A stretch of 64,000 bases of DNA from the NCBI RefSeq assembly GCF_037893015.1, contig NC_133666.1, forward strand, positions 653,470,957-653,534,956, written 5' to 3'. The translations under genes and the position numbers were made by a program. Below are positions 50,501-57,507 of the stretch, one piece after another (the first letter of the stretch is position 1; each line of letters opens with the position of its first letter). The notes beneath the pieces were generated by a model. The model ran no database searches, had not been told where the DNA came from, and saw nothing but the letters and a program-made list of their open reading frames with translations. This stretch comes from Macrotis lagotis (taxonomy: Eukaryota > Chordata > Mammalia > Peramelemorphia > Peramelidae).

Positions 50501-53500
50501 TAGAAAAAATCACTCAAACAAGGCTGTAGCAATGAGCATCATGAATATTTTTAATGATAATGCAATGTCACATTTCTATGTGATTTTGAAAAAATCAAAA
50601 ATAAGTGTCATTAGACAGATTCTTAGAAGGGAACATAAAGGAAGAAAAATCACTGAGTAAAAACATGAAAGTATTTCTAAAAAATGAAAAATAAGTGAAG
50701 GCTGGTAGTGTTAATCTTATTTTTAGTGAAAATAGCATAAGAGAGAATACACCCAATGCTGAAATCCCTGATGTGCTCATGGAAGGAAATTCTTCTTTCA
50801 AGCAATAACCCTTCCTCCTTCCTCTTGTCTCCCTCACCCCAGCCATGACTCTTCTCAAAGGTAAAATGCAAATTAATTTGTTTTATTTTTGGTTTATATC
50901 ATGTACTAATCATATTTCAGGTGCATTAGGAACAAAAAACATTTAAAATTATAAGTATTTGTTTTTATATGACTATTTCTGGGGATGTGGTGCCGATCAT
51001 CCAACTTTGCATTATTTCCTATGAGAAAATTTGCTTTTTCAATACAAAAAAGTCACATGGTAAACTGAATCTGAGAACGAATTAAATTTGTAAACCAAAG
51101 TTCTACTATAAATACATGAAAACAAATATATACAAATAATTATAGACAGGAAAACTAGGAAATAATTAATAGATGAAAACCCTAGAATTAAGTGAGATTA
51201 GGGAAGGCTTCCTGTAGAAGTATTGTAGTTGCCTTCTGGTACGTTTTCTTGAACATCCTTCACTCAGCTCCCAAACATCATGAAATGTTGGCCTATGTAC
51301 TATTGAGGATAATACCATTCTACATGCCAGTCATCTACCCAGGCTCAAAATATCAGGTTCATCCTTGACTCCTTTCTTGAACTCATTCCATACATCCAGC
51401 CTATTGCCAAGTTTTATTTTTATTTTCACAACATTGCTTGTCAAAATCTTCTTGCCCTCTCCTCTAGGATCAAATCTAAATTCCTCTGACATTTAAGACT
51501 TTTCACAGACAGATTCCTTGCTGTATTTCCAATCTTCCAATATTTTACACTACTTAACATATTTTATAATAGAGTGACACTGTCCTTTTTACTATTCTTT
51601 TTTTTAGTTTTTTTGCTACTATTCTTTTTTAAGCTCTATATCTTTATAATTATATTATTATCTTTATATTTTTTTCACTGTTTTCACTTCTAAGTTGGCT
51701 CCATTTAGAAAGATTCAATTTAAAATTCCTTTTAATTTTTGAAATAAAATAAGCATTTCTATAGTATAGTATAATAAAAAGATGATTGCACATAAAATTG
51801 CAGATCTATTATGTACAACTTGCTATTCCCTTTAAATATATAATAAAACATGTACATTTATTTTTCTTTTTTTCACTTTGTTCTATTCTTTAACCAAAAT
51901 GCCATCTCCTAACTTTGAACCTTTTGCATTAGATGATTTTCTTGCCTGTTATATTTTTTCCTCTCACTTATACCTCCCAACTTTGTTGGCTTCTTTCAAG
52001 ACAAAGCTCAAATTACACTTTTGGAGGCCTGCCTTTCCTGATCCCCTAGCAGTTGGTGTCTTCTTTCTGACATTACCATCCATTTGTACCAATGTCATCT
52101 TGTATGACAGTTATTTATCTGTTTTCTCTTTTACATGTAAATTCCTTGGGACAGATTTTTCCCCCTAGATTTAGTAGATGCTTTATACAGAATAAACACT
52201 TAATAAATGTTGAATTACTAACTGTTCAAAGGTGGATGGAGAGGAGAAGAGGAAAGCTGTGTTGGGGAATATTAGATAGACCAGTTTAGTGGACACTCTA
52301 AATGTTAAGAGTGGGAATGATGAGTAATCATCCTTGAACGACAGAATGAAGCCCTATTAAGGTTTTTAAATACCAAAAGTAGTTTTCATTTGACTCTAGA
52401 ATGTTAAGAGTGGGAATGTTAAGAGTGGGAATTATGAGTAATCATCCTTGAAAGACAGAATGAAGCCCTATTAAGAAGGTTTTTAAATACCAAAAGTAGT
52501 TTTCATTTGATTCTAGAGTCATTAGGAAGCCAGTAAAACTATTCAAATGAAGAAATGACATGGTCATAACTCTGTCCTAAGAATATCGGTTTGGTAGAGA
52601 ACAGATTCTAGAGGGAAGAGACTAGAAGCAAGGAGATCATTCTGTAAGCTTCTGCAAGAATGAAGATAAATGAAGACCTGAATAAGGGTAGTTGTGGTAC
52701 AAGTGGGAAGAAGGGGAAGGAAGTAAAACATTCAAAGTGTATGAAATCAAGGCTTGACAACTAATTGAATATGGTGGTCAATGAAAGTGAAGAATCAAGG
52801 ATGACTTTTAATGAGAAAACATATCCACAGCAATAGAATGCCAGATCTGTTGATTTTAGGAATCATGATGTCCAACCCCCTAGTTTCTTTTTGTTTTTGT
52901 TTTTGTTTTTAGGTTTTTGCAAGGCAAATGGGGTTAAGTGGCTTCCCCAAGGCCATACAGCTAGGTAATTATTAAGTGTCTGAGGTCGGATTTGAACTCA
53001 GGGACTCCTGACTCCAGGGCTGGTGCTTTATCTACTGCACCACCTAGCTGCCCCACAACCCCCTAGTTTTGCAGGTGAGAAAACTAGTTCTTAGATAGGA
53101 GAAGAGGCTTGACCAGAGTCACATGACAAGTCAATGGCAGAGCTGAGAACAGAACCCAGGTCTTAGGAAATCGCAACTCTCCCTGTTGTCAATTAGATAA
53201 AGTTAAATCCTCCCAGGGAAGATGATATCATAAGGAGTACAGGTTGAGCCAGTCTTGGGCACAGATTTTCTATTCAAGGAATTTCCTATTCAAGTTTATT
53301 CAGTAAAATAATTGCTCCTGAAGGTATTTGGAGGATCTCTTATTCCTTAATGGCATCCAATCCTGCTCACCTCTTTTGGATTTCGACTCTGAGTCTTGAA
53401 AAAGGATTCCAGGATGGTGTTTGGGGCAGCTTTTAATCTAAAGTGATCACGAACACCCATGATCCTGCTCAGAGGTATACCAATGTTCCTGTGGGAAGAG

Positions 53501-56500
53501 AGAGAAGGATATGATTATCCAGAAACCTACGTCAGTTCTCCATCATCTCTGAGTCAGAAACTCATGTCAACCCTCTCCACCCCGACCCCAGCACCTCATC
53601 TCTAGCCATTTGGGAACTCCTTTTTCCAATCTTACCCATCACTTGACCAAATCAAGATAACTTGGCACAACCTAAGAGATAGAGAGTGGGGGAAATGTGT
53701 AGAGGTTATTTGAAGGGCCAGAGGTGTCTCCATGGGAGCACATATAGGGTGCTGAATCTGGGGAAAAAGAAAGTCATCATTCTTATTTATGGGTGGGTGG
53801 GGAGTTTCAGACTCTCAGGAAGGGGTAGGAACATCCCTGAAAATGATATCCTGATTAGAAAGGCCACCTGAGAAGATGCGCCTCAGCCAAAGAGACAATA
53901 TTCTCCTCCCCTCAAACCCAGCTAACTTTGTGCTTATTGTATAAAATAATCCTGTTCTTGATGCTGAGATATTGGAAATATAGATAGACATCATTTTTGT
54001 CCTCAGAGAGTTCACAGTCTACTAAGTGTGTCGGGGGAAGAGTTTGATACCCACATAGATACTCATAATATTTCAAGATATGTTCACCAGAACACTTGAA
54101 AAATAAAAGGGAAGGATTCTGGAAAGGTGGCATAGTAAGTAAGAAAACTATATTTTTGAGTGCATATGTGTATAAATGTATATTTATATATGTATATGTA
54201 TACACATATATGTGCTTATATATAATTTATATATATATATGTGTGTGTGCTTTAGGGTAGTAGAGTGCAAGGAAGGGGAAATATAGTAAAAAGTGTATAG
54301 CAGAGATCAAAAGAAGCTTACAAGGAAGCAAAGAAAAGCTGGGCAGTTTTGAAAACAGTGTATGGTAGTTATTATATAGGCTTTCTTGTTTTCTTGAAAT
54401 GGAAATTTATTGCTTTATATTGAATCCTCTCTTATGTTCTGGTATGTATATGGCAGTGCTTTCTTTTCTCATTTATTATTTAAGTCTAAAGTAAAAATTT
54501 AAATTCACATATACACAAAGATAAAAGGGCACCTTCAGATAGGTGAGATCATTATCAATAGTGGGAAGGAGAGAAAGCAGATCAGCAAAGACTTTCTGGA
54601 TAAAGTAGTATTGAACTTGGCTTTTAAGGGTTGAACATAATTTAACAGGTGAAGATGAGTTGCAGGTAGAGAGAATATAGGAGGGGGAAAGGAAGTAGAA
54701 GGTTATAGGAGTGTATGGGGTAAAAGGTCTAGAGAGAAGGGGAGTAAGGTCCGCAGGATCATCCAGTTGAGGCAGCTAGGCAGCACAGTGGAGAGTATTG
54801 GGTTTGGAGTCAGGAAGACCTTAGTTCAAATTCAACCTCAGACACTAACTGGGACGCTGGACAAGTCACTTATTCTCTGTTGCTTCAGTTTCCTCAGCTG
54901 AAAAATGGTGGTAACAATAGCCCCTACCTTGTAAGACTGTTGTGAGGGTCAAAGAATACTTGAAGAGCACTTAGCTAAGTAATTGGCCCAATGTAAGTGG
55001 TATATAAATGCTAATTATTATTTATTATTATTATTATTATGCTAGAAAATAGAACATGATATTTCCCTTGACTTGATAGTATTCCATTATATTTATATGC
55101 CACAATTTCACAGTGTTATTATGAGGAAAATACCCTGTCAACCTAGCAAGCTTTGTTAAATCACCTTATATATAAACTGTGCATCCCTTTGACTCAGAGA
55201 TAACACAACTAGATGCATAGCCCAAAGAAATAAAAGAAACAGGATTCCTATGTACAAATATATTTATAACAGTTCTTTTTTGTGATGGAAAAGAATTGAA
55301 AACTCAAGAACACATCAATCGAGAAATGGCTGAAGGAATCATGATATATGAATATGAGAAGATCCTTCTGCCTCAAGAAATGATGGAGCCAACTTTAGAG
55401 AAATATGGGAAGACTCATATGAACTTATGCAGTCAGAAGTAAGCAGAACCTGAAGAACAATGTATACTATAACAACACTGTAAAAATAAACAATTTGAAA
55501 AACTCTTATCAATTAAATAATCAATAATCTAGAGGGCTGATAATGAAGTTTGCTGTCTAGTCTGACAGAATCATGATGGACTCACTCCAATGAGACACAT
55601 TTTTTTTGATATAGCCAATAAGGGAATATGTTTTACTTGACTATACATATGTTTCACAATAGGTTTTGGTTATCTTGGAAAGAAAAAAATGCTTAATTTG
55701 AAAAGATTTAATTTGGAAAATAAACAACATGATTCAGTAAAAAGAGCAATGGAATTGAAGTCTAAGGATCAGTATTTTATTTCATAAATTCACTTGACTT
55801 GTTGGGGCTCAATTTTCTGAGCAAATGAGGGACTGGACTAAGACAAATACTTATTAAGTTTAAGAAGAAGAAGAAACCCAGAAAAGCTAGACAAGGATCA
55901 AGTTAGTAGGCTGAACATAATCTTATCTTAGGATGGGAATGAAAATCAATATACAAGAAATAAATGGAGGAAAAGATATACTTAATGATAAAGAAAAATT
56001 TGCCAATATCTAATATTGCCAAAGGACATAATTCTCAAAAATGTTTGGTAGACAGTGATTGATATGTCTTAACCATTTGACAAATTCTTTGCCTTTCAAA
56101 AGAAGAATTTTAAGCTATCAAAAGCTATATGAAATAATTATCCAAATTGCTAATAATGAGAAATGCAAGTCAAAAAAAAATCTCTGAATTTGCATTTCAA
56201 ACCCAGCAAGTTAGCAAAGATGACCTAAGATGTAAAATCTCCATTTTAAAGAGGCCAGGGAGAGACAACTATATTAATACAATGTTGATAAACCTATGAA
56301 TTTGTTTAACTGTCAAGGAAAATAATTTGGATTTGGATGGGAAAGGTCATTAACTATGCATAAATTTTTACCCAAATATCTCTATTACTAACTAGTTATA
56401 TATTCCAATGAACTCCAAGGCAGGAAAAAAAGATCCCATACATAATAAAATCTTCATAAAGTACTTTTTGGAAAGCAAAATTGGAAGCATTAGCGATTCC

Positions 56501-57506
56501 CCAGTAATTGAAAATAAAACTTGTGTTATGTGAACATGTGGTATATCCCAAAAGAATGTAAGCTTCTTGAAGGGAAAAGATTTTTATGTTTTCCTTTGTA
56601 TTCCAAGTGACTAACCCAAGGTCTAGCACATAGTATGAATGAAAAAATGAATGAAAAGAGAATTTATTAAAAACTTATATGCTAAGTACTGGAGATATAA
56701 ATACAGCAGGAAGTCATTCTCATTCCCATTTTAATGGTGGAAATAACACACATGAAAGATTTCAATTTGCAAGTTACATGGAAAATTACATGGAAAAGTC
56801 TGAAGGTCTTTCAGATGCAGCAGCAAATTAGATGATAGGTTTGTAATAAATCTTCATTGATTATATCAATATAATTGAATATTATTATACTACAAGAAAT
56901 ACAGAGAAGTATGGGAAGACTCCTATAAACTGAAGTGGAAGGAAGGAAAAGGAACCAAGAGATAATTACAGTCATCTAAGTAAAAATGTTTTATTAATGT
57001 TGCTAATGTTCTATTAGCAAGAACCCAAATGCTATGTAATGGCAATGCCCCAGTCTTGGTTTCTGAGAAGAGATGAGCCAATACAGAGAAGGGGAACTAT
57101 GACTTTAGGATATTAATTACATTTGCTGTCAGACATGGTCCCATATTTTTTGTTTCTGTTGTTCAATAGGAGGGCTCAATCTGGGGCTGTGGAGGGTTGG
57201 AGGGAGAGAAACAAATATATCCCTTAGTGACTTGTGTTAAAAGAAAAAAGATTGACAAAATTTTAATTTTGTTGCAGAGAGAAAAGGAGAGATACATATG
57301 GAGAGAAAAGGAGAAAAGCTCATGTTGACTTACCTCTCAAAGCCATATCGAATGATTACAAAGATGAATGCCAGAGGAATAGTTGCCAGAAGGTCCTTGG
57401 GGTGAGAGTATGTGACCCCATTGGAATCCTCCTTGTCAGCCCATGTGTACCCAGCAGGCAACCAATACTCATCCTTCCAAAACCATTGGTACAATTTGGC
57501 CAGCAT
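23484..57506 (-). CDS. CERS4: Ceramide synthase 4-like (10 coding exons, about 352 aa)
   Basis: The enzyme N-acylates sphingoid bases with acyl-CoA to make (dihydro)ceramide in the ER membrane. Every intron placed is GT-AG and phases agree across all exons. Domains: N-terminal segment with a first membrane helix (about residues 35-55); Hox-like domain (about 66-128) with [13 protein letters not shown] at 112-124; TLC/Lag1p domain from about 137, with H212-H213 and the HDITDILLE motif at 239-247, keeping the His pair and both Asp residues. The loop before the last helix (residues around 286-296) helps set acyl-chain choice in the family. [17 protein letters not shown] and LVLLLHD favour CERS4 over CERS2/3/5/6. 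Odd points: it is shorter than the 380-394 residues usual in the family, and the conserved N-terminal N-glycosylation site is missing. It may be a lineage-specific CERS4 paralogue rather than the one-to-one orthologue. Confidence 0.92.
24022..24175 (-). CDS. CERS4: CERS4-like coding exon 9
   Basis: 154 bp, entered in phase 2 and leaving in phase 0. It encodes the luminal/cytosolic loop with [13 protein letters not shown] and the last membrane helix ([17 protein letters not shown]). The acceptor is CTCCTCAG and the donor GTATGT. FFG and LHVFWSY are well conserved in ceramide synthases. Confidence 0.93.
24437..24543 (-). CDS. CERS4: CERS4-like coding exon 8
   Basis: 107 bp with a strong acceptor (CTTCCTCTCCCAG) and donor GTGAGT. 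It begins [10 protein letters not shown], matching the (A/S)CKM.NY start of this exon in the family. It covers a membrane helix ending RLILFP. Confidence 0.93.
24570..26999. other. Intron 7, proximal part: repeats only
   Basis: An old interspersed repeat lies at about 24570-24850. A repeat at 25340-25490 is the inverted relative of 3190-3312. Plus-strand SINEs lie at about 26413-26625 and 26795-26935 (CAGTGGATAGAACACTAGTC). No gene is seen. Confidence 0.5.
26795..26935 (+). mobile_element. SINE
   Basis: GGTCAGCTAGGTCATGCAGTGG, CCTGGAGTCAGGAGGACCTG and GCAAGTCACTTAAC mark a plus-strand copy. Confidence 0.8.
27000..28760 (+). mobile_element. CR1/L3-type LINE relic
   Basis: The endonuclease end reads GDFNYPYIC near 27232 and [10 protein letters not shown] near 27365-27390. 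Reverse-transcriptase lead-in text lies at 27930-28200. A segment similar to FKKG..YRPVSLTSIPGK, and then to SQHGF.KNKS, falls at 28540-28690. It is very decayed and interrupted by a SINE (27435-27597) and an L1-like scrap near 27730-27900. Confidence 0.65.
27435..27597 (-). mobile_element. SINE nested in CR1/L3 relic
   Basis: TTTTTGCAAGGCAATGGAGT, GGCTTGCCCAAGGCCACACA and CTATCCACTGTGCCACCTAG are all present, so it is a young-looking antisense copy. Confidence 0.9.
28979..29107 (-). CDS. CERS4: CERS4-like coding exon 7 (catalytic Lag1p motif)
   Basis: 129 bp, phase 0 to phase 0, with acceptor CCTCTTCCCAG and donor GTGAGTAAG. It encodes residues 205-247, starting [10 protein letters not shown] and ending [10 protein letters not shown]. 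This is the core Lag1p motif: the His pair and the HDxxD set needed for activity are intact. Human CERS4 has HDSSDYLLE (recalled), so the variable positions differ. Confidence 0.96.
29967..30059 (-). CDS. CERS4: CERS4-like coding exon 6
   Basis: 93 bp, 31 codons, with donor GTGAGC. It encodes a helix and ends IPFDVKRK, the conserved DVKRK at this boundary. The acceptor (GACCCTAAG) has a weak pyrimidine tract; it is chosen because the phase and length fit the family. Confidence 0.88.
30378..30640 (-). mobile_element. Composite SINE, antisense
   Basis: GTTTGTCCTTCATTCTCAAG, then CATCTGGGTCCAGTGACC and TGACTTGCCCAAGGTCACAC mark the family also seen at 15215-15535. Confidence 0.8.
31582..31740 (+). 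mobile_element. SINE, well preserved
   Basis: It begins GGGGCGGCTAGGTGGTGCAG, contains GAGTACCTGAGTTCAAATCT, ends CCCCATTGCTTTGCAAAAAC and has an A-rich tail. Confidence 0.92.
31825..31887. repeat. (CTA)n microsatellite
   Basis: About 20 tandem ACT/CTA triplets. Confidence 0.95.
31905..32060 (-). mobile_element. MIR-type SINE, antisense
   Basis: TATAGTGCTTTAGAAATGTA, GAGAAAACTGAGACCCAACA and CACACAGCTAAGACTGGGAC show the usual order of an old antisense MIR. It immediately precedes the fibrillin fragment. Confidence 0.6.
32141..32434 (+). pseudogene. FBN3: Fibrillin-3-like last exon, broken
   Basis: The frame reads [31 protein letters not shown], a TGA at 32243-32245, then [20 protein letters not shown] and [10 protein letters not shown], ending in TGA at 32432-32434. 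This is the conserved C-terminal propeptide (asprosin-type) region of fibrillins; the EAPL..ALNLS...EHILEL pattern fits FBN3 best from memory. The TGA inside the exon and the shortened end indicate a pseudogene. A pyrimidine-rich tract and AG at 32143-32144 precede it, as at a phase-1 intron, so a DNA-level copy is more likely than a processed one. No upstream EGF/TB exons were found on the plus strand. Human FBN3 lies next to CERS4, which supports the locus. Confidence 0.8.
32468..32526. repeat. (CA)n microsatellite
   Basis: A CA run that shifts to (ACACAA)n at its right end. Confidence 0.95.
32640..33744 (-). mobile_element. RTE-like LINE, 3' part with reverse-transcriptase core
   Basis: The minus strand encodes [16 protein letters not shown] (the YADD-type catalytic motif as FADD, about 33648-33695). 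[15 protein letters not shown] follows, then [26 protein letters not shown] and [15 protein letters not shown], and a non-coding 3' part down to 32640. It is clearly a non-LTR reverse transcriptase different from L1, BovB and CR1. The exact clade is uncertain. Confidence 0.8.
33745..34300 (+). mobile_element. RTE-like LINE, upstream part, inverted
   Basis: The plus strand encodes the part of the same protein that should lie just before the FADD motif. It includes [27 protein letters not shown] and a VTNGVKQGC-like segment (HQWNETRLF in a shifted frame). It ends in IRLSCTDGQ-like text, decayed. Its orientation is opposite to its own 3' part at 32640-33744. Confidence 0.7.
34330..34625 (-). mobile_element. 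Composite SINE, antisense
   Basis: TTTTGTCTTCTGTTCTTGAA, CATCTGGGTCCAGGGACC and a GATTTGAACTCAGGTCC end are present. An 18-bp piece (GCTCAAGGTGACATAG) is tandemly repeated at 34556-34590. Confidence 0.75.
34626..36570 (+). mobile_element. HAL1/L1-type LINE, ORF1 region
   Basis: The 5' end GGAGTCAAGATGGCAGC at 34641 is typical of L1-type leaders. ORF1 starts [11 protein letters not shown] at 35152, has a Lys/Glu-rich coiled coil, then [16 protein letters not shown] and, near 36270-36340, [15 protein letters not shown]. Stops and frame breaks are present. A SINE is nested at 35440-35590. Confidence 0.75.
35440..35590 (+). mobile_element. SINE nested in ORF1 region
   Basis: GGAGCAGCTAGGTGGCGCAG to CCCCATTGCCTTGCAAAAAA plus A-tail. 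It is among the best-preserved copies in the window. Confidence 0.93.
36571..38300 (+). mobile_element. L1 ORF2 C-terminal third and 3' UTR
   Basis: Conceptual text similar to KLYYKVTVI begins near 36590. It is followed by [14 protein letters not shown] (36745-36785), [18 protein letters not shown] (37145-37200), [16 protein letters not shown] (37248-37300) and the WGMTEQA-like end near 37750. No endonuclease or catalytic reverse-transcriptase core is present before it. A SINE is nested at 36862-37022. Confidence 0.8.
36862..37022 (+). mobile_element. SINE nested in L1
   Basis: GGGGTCGGCTAGGTGGCGCA to CATTGCCTTGCAAAAACC plus A-rich tail. Confidence 0.92.
38330..40420 (+). mobile_element. Old L1-like fragments
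   Basis: 38330-38760 carries L1 ORF2 3' text (CCAACTGGGAAATGGCTAAA). 38960-40420 has long decayed L1-like text with [28 protein letters not shown] and [11 protein letters not shown] segments around 39720-39930. Assignment of the second part is tentative. Confidence 0.5.
40440..40710 (+). mobile_element. MAR1-type SINE
   Basis: A decayed head, then TCTCAGTTTCCTTATCAGTA, GAAGATAATAATAGGACATA and a tail with AAATGCTATTATT. Confidence 0.7.
41045..41190 (-). mobile_element. L1 3' UTR fragment
   Basis: AACATGTAAAAACAAGTTTT...AACTTTGAATTCTGAATTTT is the antisense of the L1/HAL1 3' end seen near 3860. Confidence 0.55.
41195..41356 (-). mobile_element. SINE
   Basis: A poly-T start, TTGCAAGGCAGTGGGGCTAA, and an end at CCACTGCACCACCTAGCTGC. 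Confidence 0.92.
41448..41640 (+). mobile_element. SINE with G- and GA-rich tail
   Basis: CAGTTAGGTGGCATAGAGCA, then AGTCACTTAACCCCATTGCC, a G-run at 41580-41591 and GA-rich sequence to about 41638. Confidence 0.8.
41725..41874 (-). mobile_element. SINE, well preserved
   Basis: GCAAGGCAAACGGGGTTAAG, GGCTTGCCCAAGGCCACACA and CCACTGTGCCACCTAGCTGC. Confidence 0.93.
41877..42598 (-). mobile_element. L1 3' fragment, antisense
   Basis: Antisense L1 ORF2 end and 3' UTR, with ACATCCGCTCAATTTCC, TACAAACCTGGTAGTGGTAC and CCCCTCCAACATTTGTCATT. A foreign 85-bp piece replaces its middle at 42270-42354. Confidence 0.75.
42270..42354 (-). repeat. 85-bp inverted copy of sequence beside CERS4-like exon 5
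   Basis: The reverse complement of this block matches 47915-47999 at 82 of 85 positions by hand alignment. The source copy includes the end of a CR1-like relic plus about 55 bp of unique intron DNA. Confidence 0.85.
42816..42970 (-). mobile_element. SINE at the HAL1 insertion point
   Basis: GGTTTTTGCATGGCAAATGG to CCGCTGTGCCACCTAGCCGT. It is flanked by AGTCCAGTCATTC (42803-42815) and AATCCAATCATCC (42971-42983). Confidence 0.88.
43165..43335 (+). mobile_element. C-rich SINE copy A
   Basis: GGATGGAGCACCAGCCCTGG, GCACCCGAGCCCACACCCGG and CCACTGCCCTGCAAAAACC. The layout is that of the common SINE but most T positions of the consensus are C. Confidence 0.8.
43365..43530 (+). mobile_element. C-rich SINE copy B
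   Basis: GGGTGGCTGGGTGGTGGACA, GCACCCAGGTCCAAATCCGG and GTGGCCCCAGGCAGGCCACC. The tail is (AATAAT)n-like. Confidence 0.8.
43712..43870 (+). mobile_element. C-rich SINE copy C
   Basis: GGGTAGCTGAGTGGTGCAGC, CCTGGCTCTGGGGCCAAGAG and AATCCCAGCCCCTTGCAAGA. It is the most diverged of the trio. Confidence 0.7.
45262..45430 (-). mobile_element. SINE nested in HAL1 5' region
   Basis: TTTTTTTGCAAGGCAAACAG to CCACTACACCACCTAGCTGC. It is inverted relative to SINE copies A-C in the same HAL1 element. Confidence 0.9.
47490..47950 (+). mobile_element. CR1/L3-type LINE 3' end
   Basis: TTAGCTTGGAGAAGAGCATT, TAATTAAAGCTGTCCCTAAG, GAAGATCTTCAAGTAGAAGT and GAGGTTCCTTCCAACTCAGA follow the order of the CR1/L3 3' region. 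Confidence 0.65.
48025..48075 (-). CDS. CERS4: CERS4-like coding exon 5 (51 bp)
   Basis: Acceptor TTTTCCTCCCAG and donor GTGAGC frame 17 codons, [17 protein letters not shown]. This small exon with GYP.Q at its end is typical of ceramide synthases (human CERS4 has RYPNQ). Phase 0 on both sides. Confidence 0.93.
48100..49316. other. Intron 4: repeats only
   Basis: An L1 3' end on the plus strand lies at about 49060-49205 (GACATGGCCAATACAGGAAT). The purine-rich 48600-49050 shows no gene. Confidence 0.5.
49317..49374 (-). CDS. CERS4: CERS4-like coding exon 4 (58 bp)
   Basis: Acceptor GTATTTCCAG, donor GTAAGT. It encodes [20 protein letters not shown] with the first Ser codon split. The SWRF start of the TLC domain is near-universal in the family. 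Confidence 0.95.
49604..49722 (-). CDS. CERS4: CERS4-like coding exon 3 (Hox-like domain)
   Basis: 119 bp, phase 0 to phase 2. It encodes residues 98-136 with [20 protein letters not shown] and TKKFCES, the recognition-helix-like end of the Hox-like domain and the conserved linker needed for activity in the family. The donor is GTAAAC, slightly weak. Confidence 0.97.
50018..50182. repeat. 165-bp direct repeat, copy 1
   Basis: It matches 51289-51453 with about 8 differences (both begin TGGCCTATGTACTATTGAGG). The family was not recognised. Confidence 0.85.
51289..51453. repeat. 165-bp direct repeat, copy 2
   Basis: It is the same orientation as copy 1, offset by 1271 bp. The 1.1 kb between the copies was not seen twice. 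Confidence 0.85.
51460..52215. other. AT-rich intron DNA with old repeat
   Basis: 51960-52215 resembles an old LINE/SINE tail (GGCCTGCCTTTCCTGATCCC, ACACTTAATAAATGTTGAAT). No gene is seen. Confidence 0.4.
52300..52516. repeat. Local tandem duplication
   Basis: The block from AATGTTAAGAGTGGGAATGA to CATTTGACTCTAG (52300-52398) recurs at 52399-52516 with an extra AATGTTAAGAGTGGG and a 3-bp AAG insertion. Confidence 0.9.
52885..53055 (-). mobile_element. SINE, well preserved
   Basis: GGTTTTTGCAAGGCAAATGG, GCCATACAGCTAGGTAATTA and CTACTGCACCACCTAGCTGC. Confidence 0.93.
53371..53488 (-). CDS. CERS4: CERS4-like coding exon 2
   Basis: 118 bp, with acceptor CTTCCCACAG and donor GTGAGC. It completes the split Arg codon, then [18 protein letters not shown] and ends RNPKE. 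IPLSR.(M/L)GVRD is a CERS4-type signature by recall. It contains the start of the Hox-like domain. Confidence 0.95.
54768..55045 (+). mobile_element. MAR1-type SINE, full length
   Basis: GAGGCAGCTAGGCAGCACAG, GGAGTCAGGAAGACCTTAGT, TTTCCTCAGCTGAAAAATGG, GTGGTATATAAATGCTAATT and (TTA)n tail. Confidence 0.88.
55235..55740 (+). mobile_element. L1 3' end
   Basis: ATATTTATAACAGTTCTTTT, GAGAAATGGCTGAAGGAATC and a 3' UTR ending near 55735 (GCCAATAAGGGAATATGTTT). Confidence 0.75.
55741..57300 (+). mobile_element. Older L1 3' fragments, patchy
   Basis: L1-like text is recognisable at about 55990-56440 and 56870-57240 (AGAGAAGTATGGGAAGACTC). Between them is an old SINE/LINE tail (56590-56830). No gene is seen. 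Confidence 0.45.
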
Positions 57507-57507
57507 C
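57334..57507 (-). CDS. CERS4: CERS4-like coding exon 1 (start codon)
   Basis: The exon opens one base before the ATG (acceptor TTTGTTCCCAG, then G-ATG at 57506), so there is at least one upstream non-coding exon. It encodes [17 protein letters not shown], then [11 protein letters not shown], and ends VIIRYGFER at donor GTAAGT. The length (58 residues) matches the family's first coding exon. The usual Asn-x-Ser/Thr site before TW is replaced by AGYTW. Confidence 0.96.
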
